A stretch of DNA of 64,000 bases from contig NC_016946.1 of the NCBI RefSeq assembly GCF_000277125.1, positions 1,984,001 through 2,048,000 on the forward strand, in the 5' to 3' direction. The first letter of the stretch is position 1, and each line of letters begins with the position of its first letter. Origin of the DNA: Mycobacterium intracellulare ATCC 13950. Lineage in GTDB: Bacteria > Actinomycetota > Actinomycetes > Mycobacteriales > Mycobacteriaceae. The notes under the pieces are model-generated. The model saw nothing but the letters and a program-made list of their open reading frames with translations. It had not been told where the DNA came from and searched no databases. A program made the position numbers and the translations under genes. Below, piece by piece: positions 26,043-34,301 of this stretch.

Positions 26043-27506
26043 TCACACGTCCGCGAGCGCAGCGAGGTCGCGCTTGACCACCTTGCCGACATCGTTGCGG
26101 GGCAGCTGTTCGACGAACACGATGCGTACCGGAACCCGGTAGGGCGTCAGACGCTCTCGACACCACGACACGAGGCCGGCCTCGGAGACCGACTCATCGC
26201 CTCTGACGACGAACGCCCACGGCACCTCCCCGAGCCGCTCGTCGGGAACGCCGACGACGGCGGCTTCGCGCACCCCATCGGCGGCCAGCAGGACGTCCTC
26301 TACCGTGCCGGGAAACACTTTGAGGCCACCACGATTGATCATGTCCGATACTCGGCCGTCGAGCCACAGAAAGCCGTCGTCGTCGAACCACCCGAGGTCG
26401 CCGGTGTGGAACCAGCCGTCGTCGGTCAGCCGGTCCAGGAAGGCTGGATCGATCTTCCGGGCGGCCGTCGTGGGCGTGCGGACCATCACCTCGTCGTCGG
26501 CGATTGTGACGTCGATGCCGGGCAGCGGCCTGCCGACCGAACCCAGTTTGGTCTCGCCCCACTCCCGGGCGTCGGCGGCCGACCAGCCCACCACCTCACC
26601 CCCGAGTTCGGTCTGGCCGTAGGAGTTCAGCACTATCACCCCGAATTTGTCCCGGAACCGGCGCGCCTGCACGGGCGACAGGGGAGCGGTGATCGACCGC
26701 ACGATCTTCAGTGGCGAGAGGTCGGCCACCGAGTCGTCGTGCAGAACCATGGTCAGCGCCGCGGGCGGCAGCACCGTGGATCGCAGCTGGTGGCGCCGGA
26801 CCAGCGCGGCGAAATCCGTCGGGGAGAACCGGTCCATCAGCACGACGCCCGAACCGGCCCGGAACGCGAACAGCACCTGGTAGATGCCGGCCCACAGCGA
26901 CAACGACAAGGGCACCAGGTTCGGCATGGGGGGCCTCTTCGGTGGGGCCGACGCATTTTCCAAGCCAGGTTTCGTGCCGCGAAGTTTGGCCAGCAGCCGG
27001 TCGATCAGATCGAGTACCGTGCTGTGACGAAGCGGCACCGGCTTCGGCGGTCCCGTGGTGCCGGAAGTGAACTGCAGCAGCGCGACGTCGTCGTCGTAGC
27101 ACGGCTCGCCGGCCGAGTGGCCTGACGACGCGACCCTGGTCCACGACAGCGCCTCGCCGGTGATTACGGGCAGGTGATGAGTCGAGAAACGTTGTGCGAG
27201 TGCGGGGGTCGTGATGATGGCAACGGGGCGCAGCGTTTCCAGCTGGGCGAGGATCTCGGGATCGGCCGCCCTGGGGTTTAGCGGTGTGTACACGCCGCCG
27301 GCGTGCCACGTGCCGAACAGCGCGGCGATGGTGGTGGCGTCGTTGGGCAGCATCGCGGCGACGACCTGTCCCGTCGCCAGCCCGGACTCGGCGAGCAGCT
27401 TGCCGAGTCGCTGGGCACTGGCCGACAGCTCGTCACGGGATACCTCGGCGCCGACCGTGTGCACCGCGACGTCGGGTAGACCGTCCAGCAGCGTTGCGAG
27501 GTTCAC
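26043..27506 (-). CDS. AMP-forming acyl-CoA ligase
   Basis: 487 aa ANL-superfamily ligase with phosphate loop LLQFTSGTTGPPKPVP, adenine motif NSYGQTELGG, hinge GWFHTGDLGWFDDDG and catalytic Lys in NDVGKVVKRDL. It is somewhat shorter at the N-terminus than the 20385 paralogue but complete. It is the last gene of a minus-strand operon (32434->26043) with a double-hotdog protein, three crotonases and an ACAD, so it would activate the acid that enters this branch. Start ATG 27506 overlaps the preceding crotonase stop. Confidence 0.91.
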   Translation of the reverse strand: MNLATLLDGLPDVAVHTVGAEVSRDELSASAQRLGKLLAESGLATGQVVAAMLPNDATTIAALFGTWHAGGVYTPLNPRAADPEILAQLETLRPVAIITTPALAQRFSTHHLPVITGEALSWTRVASSGHSAGEPCYDDDVALLQFTSGTTGPPKPVPLRHSTVLDLIDRLLAKLRGTKPGLENASAPPKRPPMPNLVPLSLSLWAGIYQVLFAFRAGSGVVLMDRFSPTDFAALVRRHQLRSTVLPPAALTMVLHDDSVADLSPLKIVRSITAPLSPVQARRFRDKFGVIVLNSYGQTELGGEVVGWSAADAREWGETKLGSVGRPLPGIDVTIADDEVMVRTPTTAARKIDPAFLDRLTDDGWFHTGDLGWFDDDGFLWLDGRVSDMINRGGLKVFPGTVEDVLLAADGVREAAVVGVPDERLGEVPWAFVVRGDESVSEAGLVSWCRERLTPYRVPVRIVFVEQLPRNDVGKVVKRDLAALADV

Positions 27507-28303
27507 GAATCAGCCTCCAGGGGAGCCCAGTTCGGAGTTCGCTTGTCCGCGAAGGCCAGGGGGCCCTCGTTCTGGTCCGGATGGCCCCACATCGATGTCA
27601 GGTGTTTCGCACCTTCGCGGCACGCATCGGTGAGGCCGTATTCGAGCGCGCCCCATAGTGCCCGTTTGGTGGCGCGCATCGCCGAGGGCGAATTCTTGGC
27701 GATCTTCTCGGCGAGCTCCTGGGCGGCGTCACGCAGCTTGTCGGGCGGGTCGATCACCTGGCTGATCATGCCGAGTTCGTACGCGCGCTGGGCGGTGAGC
27801 CGTTCGTGACTCCCGACGAGTGCCATCCGTAACACCGCTTCGGCGGGCATCTTTCGCATCAGTGCGATGGTCTCCAGCGCGCTGACCTGACCGATCGAGA
27901 CGTGGGGGTCGACGAAGGTCGCATCCGACGACGCGATGACGATGTCGGCGTCAGCCACCCAGTGCAGCCCGCCGCCCGCGCACACCCCATTGACGGCAGT
28001 GATGACCGGCTTCTCGACATTGCAGTGCCAGGCGCTCAGCTTCAGATCCAGTGTGCGCATGGTCTCCTGGAATTGCAGCACGGCCTCGCCGTCGAGGTCC
28101 TCGACATCGGCGCCCACCTGAAACGCCCGGCCGTTCCCGGTGTGCACGATGACGCGGACGTCGGGATCGGCGTTCAATTCCGCCCACGCCCTGGGAAATT
28201 CCTCGCGCATCACGGCGTCGTAGGCATTGAGACGGTCAGGGCGGTCGTTGATGATCCATCCGACGGGACCCCGTCGTTCAACGATGAGTCTGTGGTATGT
28301 CAT
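27503..28303 (-). CDS. Crotonase-fold enoyl-CoA hydratase/isomerase (EchA-like A)
   Basis: 266 aa crotonase with the oxyanion-hole segments GRAFQVGADV and VNGVCAGGGLHWVADAD. The active-site loop reads FVDPHVSIGQVSALE, so the glutamate that crotonase carries at the start of this loop is replaced by His in DPHVSIG. It is a tandem paralogue of the next gene; starts and stops overlap (ATGA), and identical segments (VNGVCAGGGLH, DADIVIA, DPHVSIGQ) show recent duplication. ATG 28303 was preferred over an upstream ATG because of that overlap. The reaction could be hydration, isomerisation or C-C hydrolysis. Confidence 0.9.
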   Translation of the reverse strand: MTYHRLIVERRGPVGWIINDRPDRLNAYDAVMREEFPRAWAELNADPDVRVIVHTGNGRAFQVGADVEDLDGEAVLQFQETMRTLDLKLSAWHCNVEKPVITAVNGVCAGGGLHWVADADIVIASSDATFVDPHVSIGQVSALETIALMRKMPAEAVLRMALVGSHERLTAQRAYELGMISQVIDPPDKLRDAAQELAEKIAKNSPSAMRATKRALWGALEYGLTDACREGAKHLTSMWGHPDQNEGPLAFADKRTPNWAPLEADS

Positions 28304-29115
28304 GGAACCTCCGCTACGTCGGGCAGCGGTTGCCACTGCGGCGCACGCTTCTCGCGCCACGCCCGGACACCCTCGGCATGATCGGGGTGATTGCGGAGCC
28401 GCCAGATCTCCTCGGCGGCGTCGCTGCGCGCCTGCGTCATTCCGACTTCCAAACTGTGCCAGAGCGCCTTCTTCGTGGTGCGTATCGCGGTCGGCGAATT
28501 CGTGGCGATCGCGGCCGCGAGACGGCCCGCCGCCGCGCGGAGCTGATCGGCCGGCACCACCTCGGACACAATGCCCAACTGGTAGGCACGCTGCGCCGAG
28601 ATGCGTTCACCCTTGCCGCTCAGTGTCATTCGCAGAACGGCCTCCATCGGCGACTTGCGCAGCAGCGTGATCGCCTCGTACGCGACGGCCTGCCCGATGG
28701 AGACGTGGGGGTCGGTGAAGGACGCCTGCTCGGCGGCGATGACGATGTCGGCGTCTGCGACCAGATGCAGGCCCCCTCCCGCGCACACCCCGTTGACCGC
28801 GGCGATCACCGGTTTCCACACGTCGCAGTGCCAGGACGAGATCTTCAGCTCGGCATCCCTGGTTCGGCGGGAGTGTCGTCGCATGGCCGCCTTGTCCCGC
28901 GCGACCTGGACCACGTCCATCCCGGTACAGAACGCCCTGCCGTTGGCGGCGTTGACGATCACCTTGACGTCCGGATCGGTATCGAGGTCGGCCCAGGCGG
29001 CCTCGAGCTCGTCGAGCATCAGCGCGTCGAAGGCGTTGCCCGCCTCGGGCCTGTCGAGGATCAACCAGCCGATCCCGTCGGCCTTGGACACGATCAAGCG
29101 TTCATAGGCGCTCAC
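28300..29115 (-). CDS. Crotonase-fold enoyl-CoA hydratase/isomerase (EchA-like B)
   Basis: 271 aa tandem paralogue of the crotonase at 27503. It has GRAFCTGMDVV and VNGVCAGGGLHLVADAD oxyanion-hole segments and the same DPHVSIGQ loop. GTG 29115 overlaps the stop of the ACAD upstream (GTGA). Equal stoichiometry by coupled translation suggests a mixed trimer or hexamer of A and B subunits, or two successive reactions. Confidence 0.9.
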   Translation of the reverse strand: MSAYERLIVSKADGIGWLILDRPEAGNAFDALMLDELEAAWADLDTDPDVKVIVNAANGRAFCTGMDVVQVARDKAAMRRHSRRTRDAELKISSWHCDVWKPVIAAVNGVCAGGGLHLVADADIVIAAEQASFTDPHVSIGQAVAYEAITLLRKSPMEAVLRMTLSGKGERISAQRAYQLGIVSEVVPADQLRAAAGRLAAAIATNSPTAIRTTKKALWHSLEVGMTQARSDAAEEIWRLRNHPDHAEGVRAWREKRAPQWQPLPDVAEVP

Positions 29116-30359
29116 GAACGGGGCATGTCCTTCCAGGGCTTGCCCTTCCAGGGGTCCGGCTCCTTCGGCAAGCCGAGCACGCGTTCGCCGAGGATGTTCT
29201 TGTTGATGTCGGTGGTGCCGCCCTCGGTGCCGTTGGCGAGGCTGCGCATCATGCCCTGCACATCCCGCGGCAGAGCGTCCGGATCGTCGTGGGCAGGCCA
29301 GGCGATCGCATCCGTGCCCAGCAGATCGACCATGAGGTCCTGGATCTGCTGATTGATGGTGGCCTGGTGCACCTTGCCGATCGACGAGGCCGCGCCGGGG
29401 GACTGGCCGGCCGAAAGCGCTGCGCGCACGCGGTCATTGGTCCAGCCGCGTACCCGCTCTTGCGCCCACAAGCGCATCACCTTGTTCCTGATCACGGGAT
29501 CTGCCCAGCGTCCGGTCTCCCTGGCGAGGATGATCAGTCGTTCGGCGCTCGACCCGCCGAGGCGGCCCATCCCACCCGAGCCCGAACCCGACACCATCTG
29601 TCGCTCGCTGGACAGCGTCGACGCACTCACGCGCCAGCCGTCGTTGACGGCGCCGACGCGGTGGACGTCGGGCACCCGCGCTCCGTCGAGGAAGACCTCG
29701 TTGAATTCGGCCTCGCCGGTGATCTGGCGAAGCGGTCGCACCTCGACGCCCGGCTGGTGCATGTCGAGCAGGAAGTACGTGATGCCCTTGTGCTTGGGCT
29801 GTTCGGGATCCGTCCGCGCCAACAGGATCGCAAAATCCGCCTGATCGGCCCACGTGGTCCACACCTTCTGACCGGAGATCACCCAGGAATCACCGTCGCG
29901 CACTGCGCGGGTGGCCAACGACGCGAGGTCGGAGCCAGCGCCAGGCTCGCTGAAGAGCTGGCACCACTTCTCCTCGTTGCGCACGATCGGCGGCAGGAAG
30001 CGCAGCCGCTGATCCTCGGTACCGTGGCTGAACAATGCTGCCGCCGCATTGTTGAGCCCCAAGGGATTCAGACGCGTCAGGCGAAGCGGGCGGAGCACCT
30101 CGTCGATCGCGCGCGCGACTTCGTTGCCAACACCCAGGCCGCCGTGTTCACGCGCCCACGTGGGTACGACTAGGCCGGATTCGGCGAAGGTCGGATACCA
30201 CTGTTGGTAATCCGCAGGGCTGCGGACCGCCCGCATGGTCGCGGCGTCCTTGGCCGCGGCCGAGCGCCAGGCGGCCGGAACCTCGGCCTCGATCCACTGC
30301 CGCACCGCCGCGACCGCATCGTCGACCGGCGTGTCAGGGCGGATCGGTAGTTGCGTCAT
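29112..30359 (-). CDS. Acyl-CoA dehydrogenase (large)
   Basis: 415 aa ACAD with LFSEPGAGSDLASL, QKVWTTWADQADF and the C-terminal NGTEGGTTDINKNILGERV block. The usual YEGT base is shifted or absent (EGGT). ATG 30359 gives a normal N-terminus. It sits in the 32434->26043 operon between crotonases, so it would supply the enoyl-CoA that they act on. No small ACAD subunit is adjacent. Confidence 0.89.
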   Translation of the reverse strand: MTQLPIRPDTPVDDAVAAVRQWIEAEVPAAWRSAAAKDAATMRAVRSPADYQQWYPTFAESGLVVPTWAREHGGLGVGNEVARAIDEVLRPLRLTRLNPLGLNNAAAALFSHGTEDQRLRFLPPIVRNEEKWCQLFSEPGAGSDLASLATRAVRDGDSWVISGQKVWTTWADQADFAILLARTDPEQPKHKGITYFLLDMHQPGVEVRPLRQITGEAEFNEVFLDGARVPDVHRVGAVNDGWRVSASTLSSERQMVSGSGSGGMGRLGGSSAERLIILARETGRWADPVIRNKVMRLWAQERVRGWTNDRVRAALSAGQSPGAASSIGKVHQATINQQIQDLMVDLLGTDAIAWPAHDDPDALPRDVQGMMRSLANGTEGGTTDINKNILGERVLGLPKEPDPWKGKPWKDMPRS

Positions 30360-30372
30360 GATCTCAACCTCT

Positions 30373-31179
30373 TCAGCGGCCCTTGAATGCTGCACCGCGT
30401 TTGTCGCGGAAGGCCGCCAAGCCTTCCTTGAAATCCTCACTACGACTCGACAATTCGAGTGCCAATGCCTCGTTCTGGAGATGGCGGTCAAGGTCGAGGC
30501 CGTTGGCGCTGTGCAGCAACCACTTGGTGAGTCCGAGCGAAACCGTGGGCGCTTCACCCAGTTCTCTGACGAGTTGTTCGGCCACCGAGGGCAATTCGTC
30601 GGATGCGCAGGCGCCGTGGATGATGCCCCACTCGGCGGCGCACGTTCCTCCGATTTCCCGGCCGAGCATCAGCAGCTGTCGGGTGCGTACCAATCCGATG
30701 AGCCGTGGCAGTAACCAGGCTGCGCCGCTGTCGGGGGTGAAGCCGCGCGCCATGAACGGCTCCCAGAACCGGGCGTCGTCGGCGGCGACGCAGAAGTCTG
30801 ATGCCAGCGCGATGTGGAAGCCCAGGCCGATCGCCCAACCTCGGACCACGGCGACAACGGGCACCTGCGTCTGAAGCATCAACGGAATCAGCCGATTTGC
30901 CTTGTTCGGTAGGCGGCGCTGCGTGCTGCCCACGCGTGGTTTCCGTTCGGATTTTGCGTTGTTGGCGATCAGGTCCGCGCCCGCGCAGAAATCCGGTCCG
31001 GTGGCGTCGATCCTGATGACCCGCACCGATTCGTCGGTGCCGGCATCGACCAGATGACCGATCATCGCGTCCAGCATCGCATCGTTGACGGCATTACGGC
31101 GTTCGGCGCGGTCGAGGGTCAGCCGCAGGGTCGGGCCCTGCTGTTCGGCCAGAAGGCCGGGAACACTGCGGTAACTCAT
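30373..31179 (-). CDS. Crotonase-fold enoyl-CoA hydratase
   Basis: 268 aa crotonase with oxyanion-hole segments GPDFCAGADLI and VRGWAIGLGFHIALASD and the active-site loop FWEPFMARGFTPDSGAAWLLPR, which keeps the Glu in WEPF and has Asp in TPDSG where the second crotonase Glu would be. ATG 31179 is 4 nt after the double-hotdog gene; 13 nt separate its stop from the ACAD start. It belongs to the common type similar to the 32536 protein rather than to the DPHVSIG group. Confidence 0.89.
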   Translation of the reverse strand: MSYRSVPGLLAEQQGPTLRLTLDRAERRNAVNDAMLDAMIGHLVDAGTDESVRVIRIDATGPDFCAGADLIANNAKSERKPRVGSTQRRLPNKANRLIPLMLQTQVPVVAVVRGWAIGLGFHIALASDFCVAADDARFWEPFMARGFTPDSGAAWLLPRLIGLVRTRQLLMLGREIGGTCAAEWGIIHGACASDELPSVAEQLVRELGEAPTVSLGLTKWLLHSANGLDLDRHLQNEALALELSSRSEDFKEGLAAFRDKRGAAFKGR

Positions 31180-31183
31180 GTGC

Positions 31184-32434
31184 TCAGCGCTCGGCGAACT
31201 GTTCCGTTACGGCGGTCAGCAATTCGCCGAGGTTCGTCGCGCCGCCCGGCGGGTCAGGCAGGCGCACGGGCCCTCGGTCGCGGCTGGGCAGCAGGACGGT
31301 CGCGTGTCCCGGCGCGGTGATCTGGCCGCGGTGGTTGGTCGCCGCGAGTTCGAGGTCGACGGCGGGGCGTTCACCGTCGGCGAGGTACTTGCGGACGACG
31401 GTACCGGTGACGGTGTGGACGTCGCCGACGTAATTGAACAGACGAAACTCGCAATCGAGCTTCCACAGCCAGGCGTCATCACCCATCCAGTCCGTGCACA
31501 AGTGGATCAACCACGTCTCGCGCATGCGCCCGTAGTCGAACGTGGTGGGATTGCCCGCGTTGCGCGCGGCGTCGGGCTCCCAGTGCACGCGTTGCTGGGC
31601 ATCGGGGACGCCGTACTCGTTGGGCGTGTAGAAGCGGGGGATGCGCTGCCGGTTCCGCCACGCCAGTCTCAACGGACGCACACCGTACATGCCCATACCC
31701 ATGCCGACGTGCCAGCAGACCATGTCGGTGACCGTCAGCGGGCCCTTTGTCAGCGACCCCAAATCGTCGCCTTCGTCGACGTCTTCCCACCACCGCGGCT
31801 CGGCGCCGCGCGGGCTTTCGCGCCCGTAGCGTTCGTCGAGCTCGGCTATCTCGTCAGCGGTCCACGTCTTGAGTTGGACGGCTTCGTATTTCTTCCGGCC
31901 CCGCGCCTTGCTGCGCTCGGTGCGAATCATGTTGCGGTACTGGCCGCCCAAGATCGTGCCCTCGTCGTCGCGGAACACCTGGGCGGACCATTCGTGGATG
32001 GCGCGGCCGGCAAACTCACTGCTCTTGTCGAGCGCGGCCACCAGGGCATTGCGCCTGAAGACGCGGTGGTTGGCGCGCAGCGGCGCCCACCATTCCCGAG
32101 CAGATGAGGCGTAGAAGGCATGCACCCCGCGCAGTGGATCGCCCTTGGTCAGTGCGCGGTCCTCGTCCGAGAGTGTCGTGACTTCGTCCTCCCCGATCAG
32201 CGTGTCGCCGCCAACGAGGGCGGGTGGGGCCACAGACTCTCCCCATACAGACTTCGCGGCGTATTCGGGATCGGCCCACAGCGGGTTGGCGTCACCGTAG
32301 CTTTCGGCGACGTGACGAAACGTGTCCTCGTTGGGGCGGTAGTAGTGCGGTGGCTGCGTGTGCGGGACGGCAATGCCGATGGTAGCCCGCAACCTGGCCA
32401 ATCCCTCGTCGGTGATCCGCCCCGTCTGCCCCAT
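31184..32434 (-). CDS. Double-hotdog MaoC-like dehydratase/hydratase
   Basis: 416 aa protein with two hotdog-like halves. The N-terminal FAS1-type dehydratase domain has AESYGDANPLWADPEYA, and a C-terminal MaoC-like half contains FDYGRMRETWLIHLCTDWMG and a KLDCEFRLFNYVGD strand. Such two-domain proteins hydrate bulky enoyl-CoAs in steroid and fatty-acid pathways. ATG 32434 follows AGGAGG by 7 nt and is the first gene of the 32434->26043 operon. The exact reaction is uncertain because the second half lacks a clean hydratase-2 motif. Confidence 0.8.
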   Translation of the reverse strand: MGQTGRITDEGLARLRATIGIAVPHTQPPHYYRPNEDTFRHVAESYGDANPLWADPEYAAKSVWGESVAPPALVGGDTLIGEDEVTTLSDEDRALTKGDPLRGVHAFYASSAREWWAPLRANHRVFRRNALVAALDKSSEFAGRAIHEWSAQVFRDDEGTILGGQYRNMIRTERSKARGRKKYEAVQLKTWTADEIAELDERYGRESPRGAEPRWWEDVDEGDDLGSLTKGPLTVTDMVCWHVGMGMGMYGVRPLRLAWRNRQRIPRFYTPNEYGVPDAQQRVHWEPDAARNAGNPTTFDYGRMRETWLIHLCTDWMGDDAWLWKLDCEFRLFNYVGDVHTVTGTVVRKYLADGERPAVDLELAATNHRGQITAPGHATVLLPSRDRGPVRLPDPPGGATNLGELLTAVTEQFAER

Positions 32435-32505
32435 CGGATTGCCTCCTCGTTGTGGCGGCCCGTGTCGTCGCCCGGACAAGGTGGAAATTAAGATACCCGA
32501 AAAAC

Positions 32506-32520
32506 GGAAACGCCGTTAAC
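32506..32520. promoter_or_regulatory. Candidate operator GGAAACGCCGTTAAC
   Basis: It lies in the 101-bp divergent region between the double-hotdog operon and the crotonase at 32536. On the minus strand it reads GTTAACGGCGTTTCC and aligns with GATAACGTCGTTCTC of the 13561 palindrome at 11 of 15 bases. A short AACGG/CCGTT repeat overlaps it. Confidence 0.4.
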
Positions 32521-32535
32521 GCAGGGGTGAACGAG

Positions 32536-33360
32536 ATGTCAGAACAAGCATCCGGAATCGTGTGTGCGATCGGCGCCGACGGCGTCGCGCGGGTGACAAT
32601 AGATCGTCAGGAAACGGGAAACTCGTTGTCTCCGTTGGCGCGTGACGCACTAACCGAAGCATTCGTACGGGCCAATGACAACCCCGCCGTCCGCGCGGTG
32701 CTGTTGAGCGCCAGCGGCACCCGGCACTTCTGCGCCGGGGCCGGCCTCGCACCGCAACCGGCGGGCGCCGGGGCCGCCGTCGAGCCGGTGCAAAAGCGTC
32801 CGGGTGACATCGCGCGGATGCTTCAGCAGGGCTGGCAGCGGCTGGTCGCGTCCATTCTCGACTGTGACAAGCCGGTGGTCGCGGCGGTCAAGGGCACGGC
32901 CGCCGGGGCGGGCGCGAGCTTGGTTCTGGCTTCCGATCTCGTCGTGATGTCAACGGAGGCAAAGCTTGTCGAGGCGTTTGTGCATCGTGGAATCCTGCCG
33001 GATTCCGGCGCCATCCACCTCCTGACGAGGATCGTCGGCCTGCGCAAGGCGACCGAATTACTGATGCTCGGTGAGCCGGTCGACGCGGCCGCCTGCGAAA
33101 GGCTGGGACTGGTCAATCGGGTGACCGCGCCGGACGACACCGACGCGGTCGCCGAGGAACTCGCCGGACGGTTGGCCGCGGGCCCGACGGTGATGCTGAC
33201 GCTGACCAAGCGGCTGCTGTCGGTCTCGTCGGAGTCGGATCGGCACCGCGCATTCGAGCAGGAGGCCTGGGCGCAGGAGGTGGTGTCGCGCACGGCGGAC
33301 CTGCAAGAAGGCCTGGTGTCGTTCGCCGAACGCCGGAAGCCCAAGTTCCTCGGCCGCTGA
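32536..33360 (+). CDS. Crotonase-fold enoyl-CoA hydratase
   Basis: 274 aa crotonase with TRHFCAGAGLA and VKGTAAGAGASLVLASD oxyanion-hole segments and VEAFVHRGILPDSGAIHLLTR as active-site loop. ATG 32536 follows a purine-rich GAACGAG; an upstream GTG at 32527 is possible. It is transcribed alone, divergent from the double-hotdog operon and convergent with the SDR at 33370. It probably performs a beta-oxidation-type hydration. Confidence 0.87.
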   Translation: MSEQASGIVCAIGADGVARVTIDRQETGNSLSPLARDALTEAFVRANDNPAVRAVLLSASGTRHFCAGAGLAPQPAGAGAAVEPVQKRPGDIARMLQQGWQRLVASILDCDKPVVAAVKGTAAGAGASLVLASDLVVMSTEAKLVEAFVHRGILPDSGAIHLLTRIVGLRKATELLMLGEPVDAAACERLGLVNRVTAPDDTDAVAEELAGRLAAGPTVMLTLTKRLLSVSSESDRHRAFEQEAWAQEVVSRTADLQEGLVSFAERRKPKFLGR

Positions 33361-33369
33361 CCTTCCGCG

Positions 33370-34236
33370 TCAGCCCGCGATGGGTCCGCCCCGAATGGTG
33401 AACGCGGCGCTATCGTCGATCTCGTCGATAGACGACGCCACCGACTCCGCGGTCAGCGCCGTGTCCTCGATTCCCTTGGTGACACCGATGAACACGCGTG
33501 ACACTTTGCCCGCGCCCACCGAGTAGATGTGCGCGGTGCGGTCGCACGACCGATGACACAGATAGACCACGACGGGCGTGACGAGCTCGGGATGCATGGC
33601 CTTGCCGGCGTCACCCATGATGTTTTCCGTCATCCGGGTCCGCGCTATCGGGGCGATGGCGTTGACGGCGATGCCGTTGCGGGCGCCCTCGATCGCGAGA
33701 ACGTGCATCATGCCGACCAGGCCCATCTTGGCGGCGCCGTAGTTGGCTTGACCGAAATTTCCGAAAAGGCCGGTGCCCGAGGTCGTCTGAACGATTCGGC
33801 CGTAATTCTGCGCCCGCATGATCGGCCACACCGCCCGCGTGACGTTGAATGCGCCGGAGAGGTGCACGGCAATGACGGCGTCGACCTGCTCGGCGGTCAT
33901 GTTCTTGAACGCCGCGTCGCGCAGAATCCCCGCGTTGTTCACCAGCACATCGACCTGCCCGAAGGCCTCCAGCGCGGCGGCCACGATCGCCGCACCGCCC
34001 TCCTCGGTGGCCACCGAGTCACCGTTGGCGATCGCCGTACCCCCGGCCGCGGTGATCTCGTCGACCACGGCCTGGGCCGCCGATATCGACGCCCCGTCGC
34101 CGTCCACCGAACTGCCCAGGTCGTTGACCACGACCCGGGCGCCGCGGCGGGCGAGCTCGAGTGCATGGCAGCGACCCAGTCCGCCGCCGGCCCCCGTGAC
34201 GATGGCTACCTGGTTGTCGAAAGTCATTGAATGCAT
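33370..34236 (-). CDS. Short-chain dehydrogenase (MFE-2/HSD17B4-like)
   Basis: 288 aa SDR with TGAGGGLGRCHAL, NNAG and YGAAK motifs, and a C-terminal extension of about 40 residues as in the (3R)-hydroxyacyl-CoA dehydrogenase part of peroxisomal multifunctional enzyme 2. It would oxidise a (3R)-hydroxyacyl-CoA made by a MaoC-type hydratase. Two in-frame ATGs (34236 and 34227) are possible; neither has a strong ribosome site. It is divergent from the ligase at 34302. Confidence 0.9.
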   Translation of the reverse strand: MHSMTFDNQVAIVTGAGGGLGRCHALELARRGARVVVNDLGSSVDGDGASISAAQAVVDEITAAGGTAIANGDSVATEEGGAAIVAAALEAFGQVDVLVNNAGILRDAAFKNMTAEQVDAVIAVHLSGAFNVTRAVWPIMRAQNYGRIVQTTSGTGLFGNFGQANYGAAKMGLVGMMHVLAIEGARNGIAVNAIAPIARTRMTENIMGDAGKAMHPELVTPVVVYLCHRSCDRTAHIYSVGAGKVSRVFIGVTKGIEDTALTAESVASSIDEIDDSAAFTIRGGPIAG

Positions 34237-34244
34237 GGGTGAGA

Positions 34245-34278
34245 GGTTACATTTACCTAACCGAGAACAACCATTTGC
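34245..34278. promoter_or_regulatory. Divergent operator region: GGTTA-N8-TAACC plus half GAGAA site
   Basis: Two elements are adjacent. First, 34245-34262 has perfect arms GGTTA/TAACC around CATTTACC. Second, 34263-34278 reads GAGAACAACCATTTGC, a one-sided copy of the cluster GAGAA motif. The segment GTTACATTTACC also recurs with one change upstream of the P450 at 49614. Confidence 0.45.
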
Positions 34279-34301
34279 ATCTGAGGCGTCGGAGGAGGCT
34301 C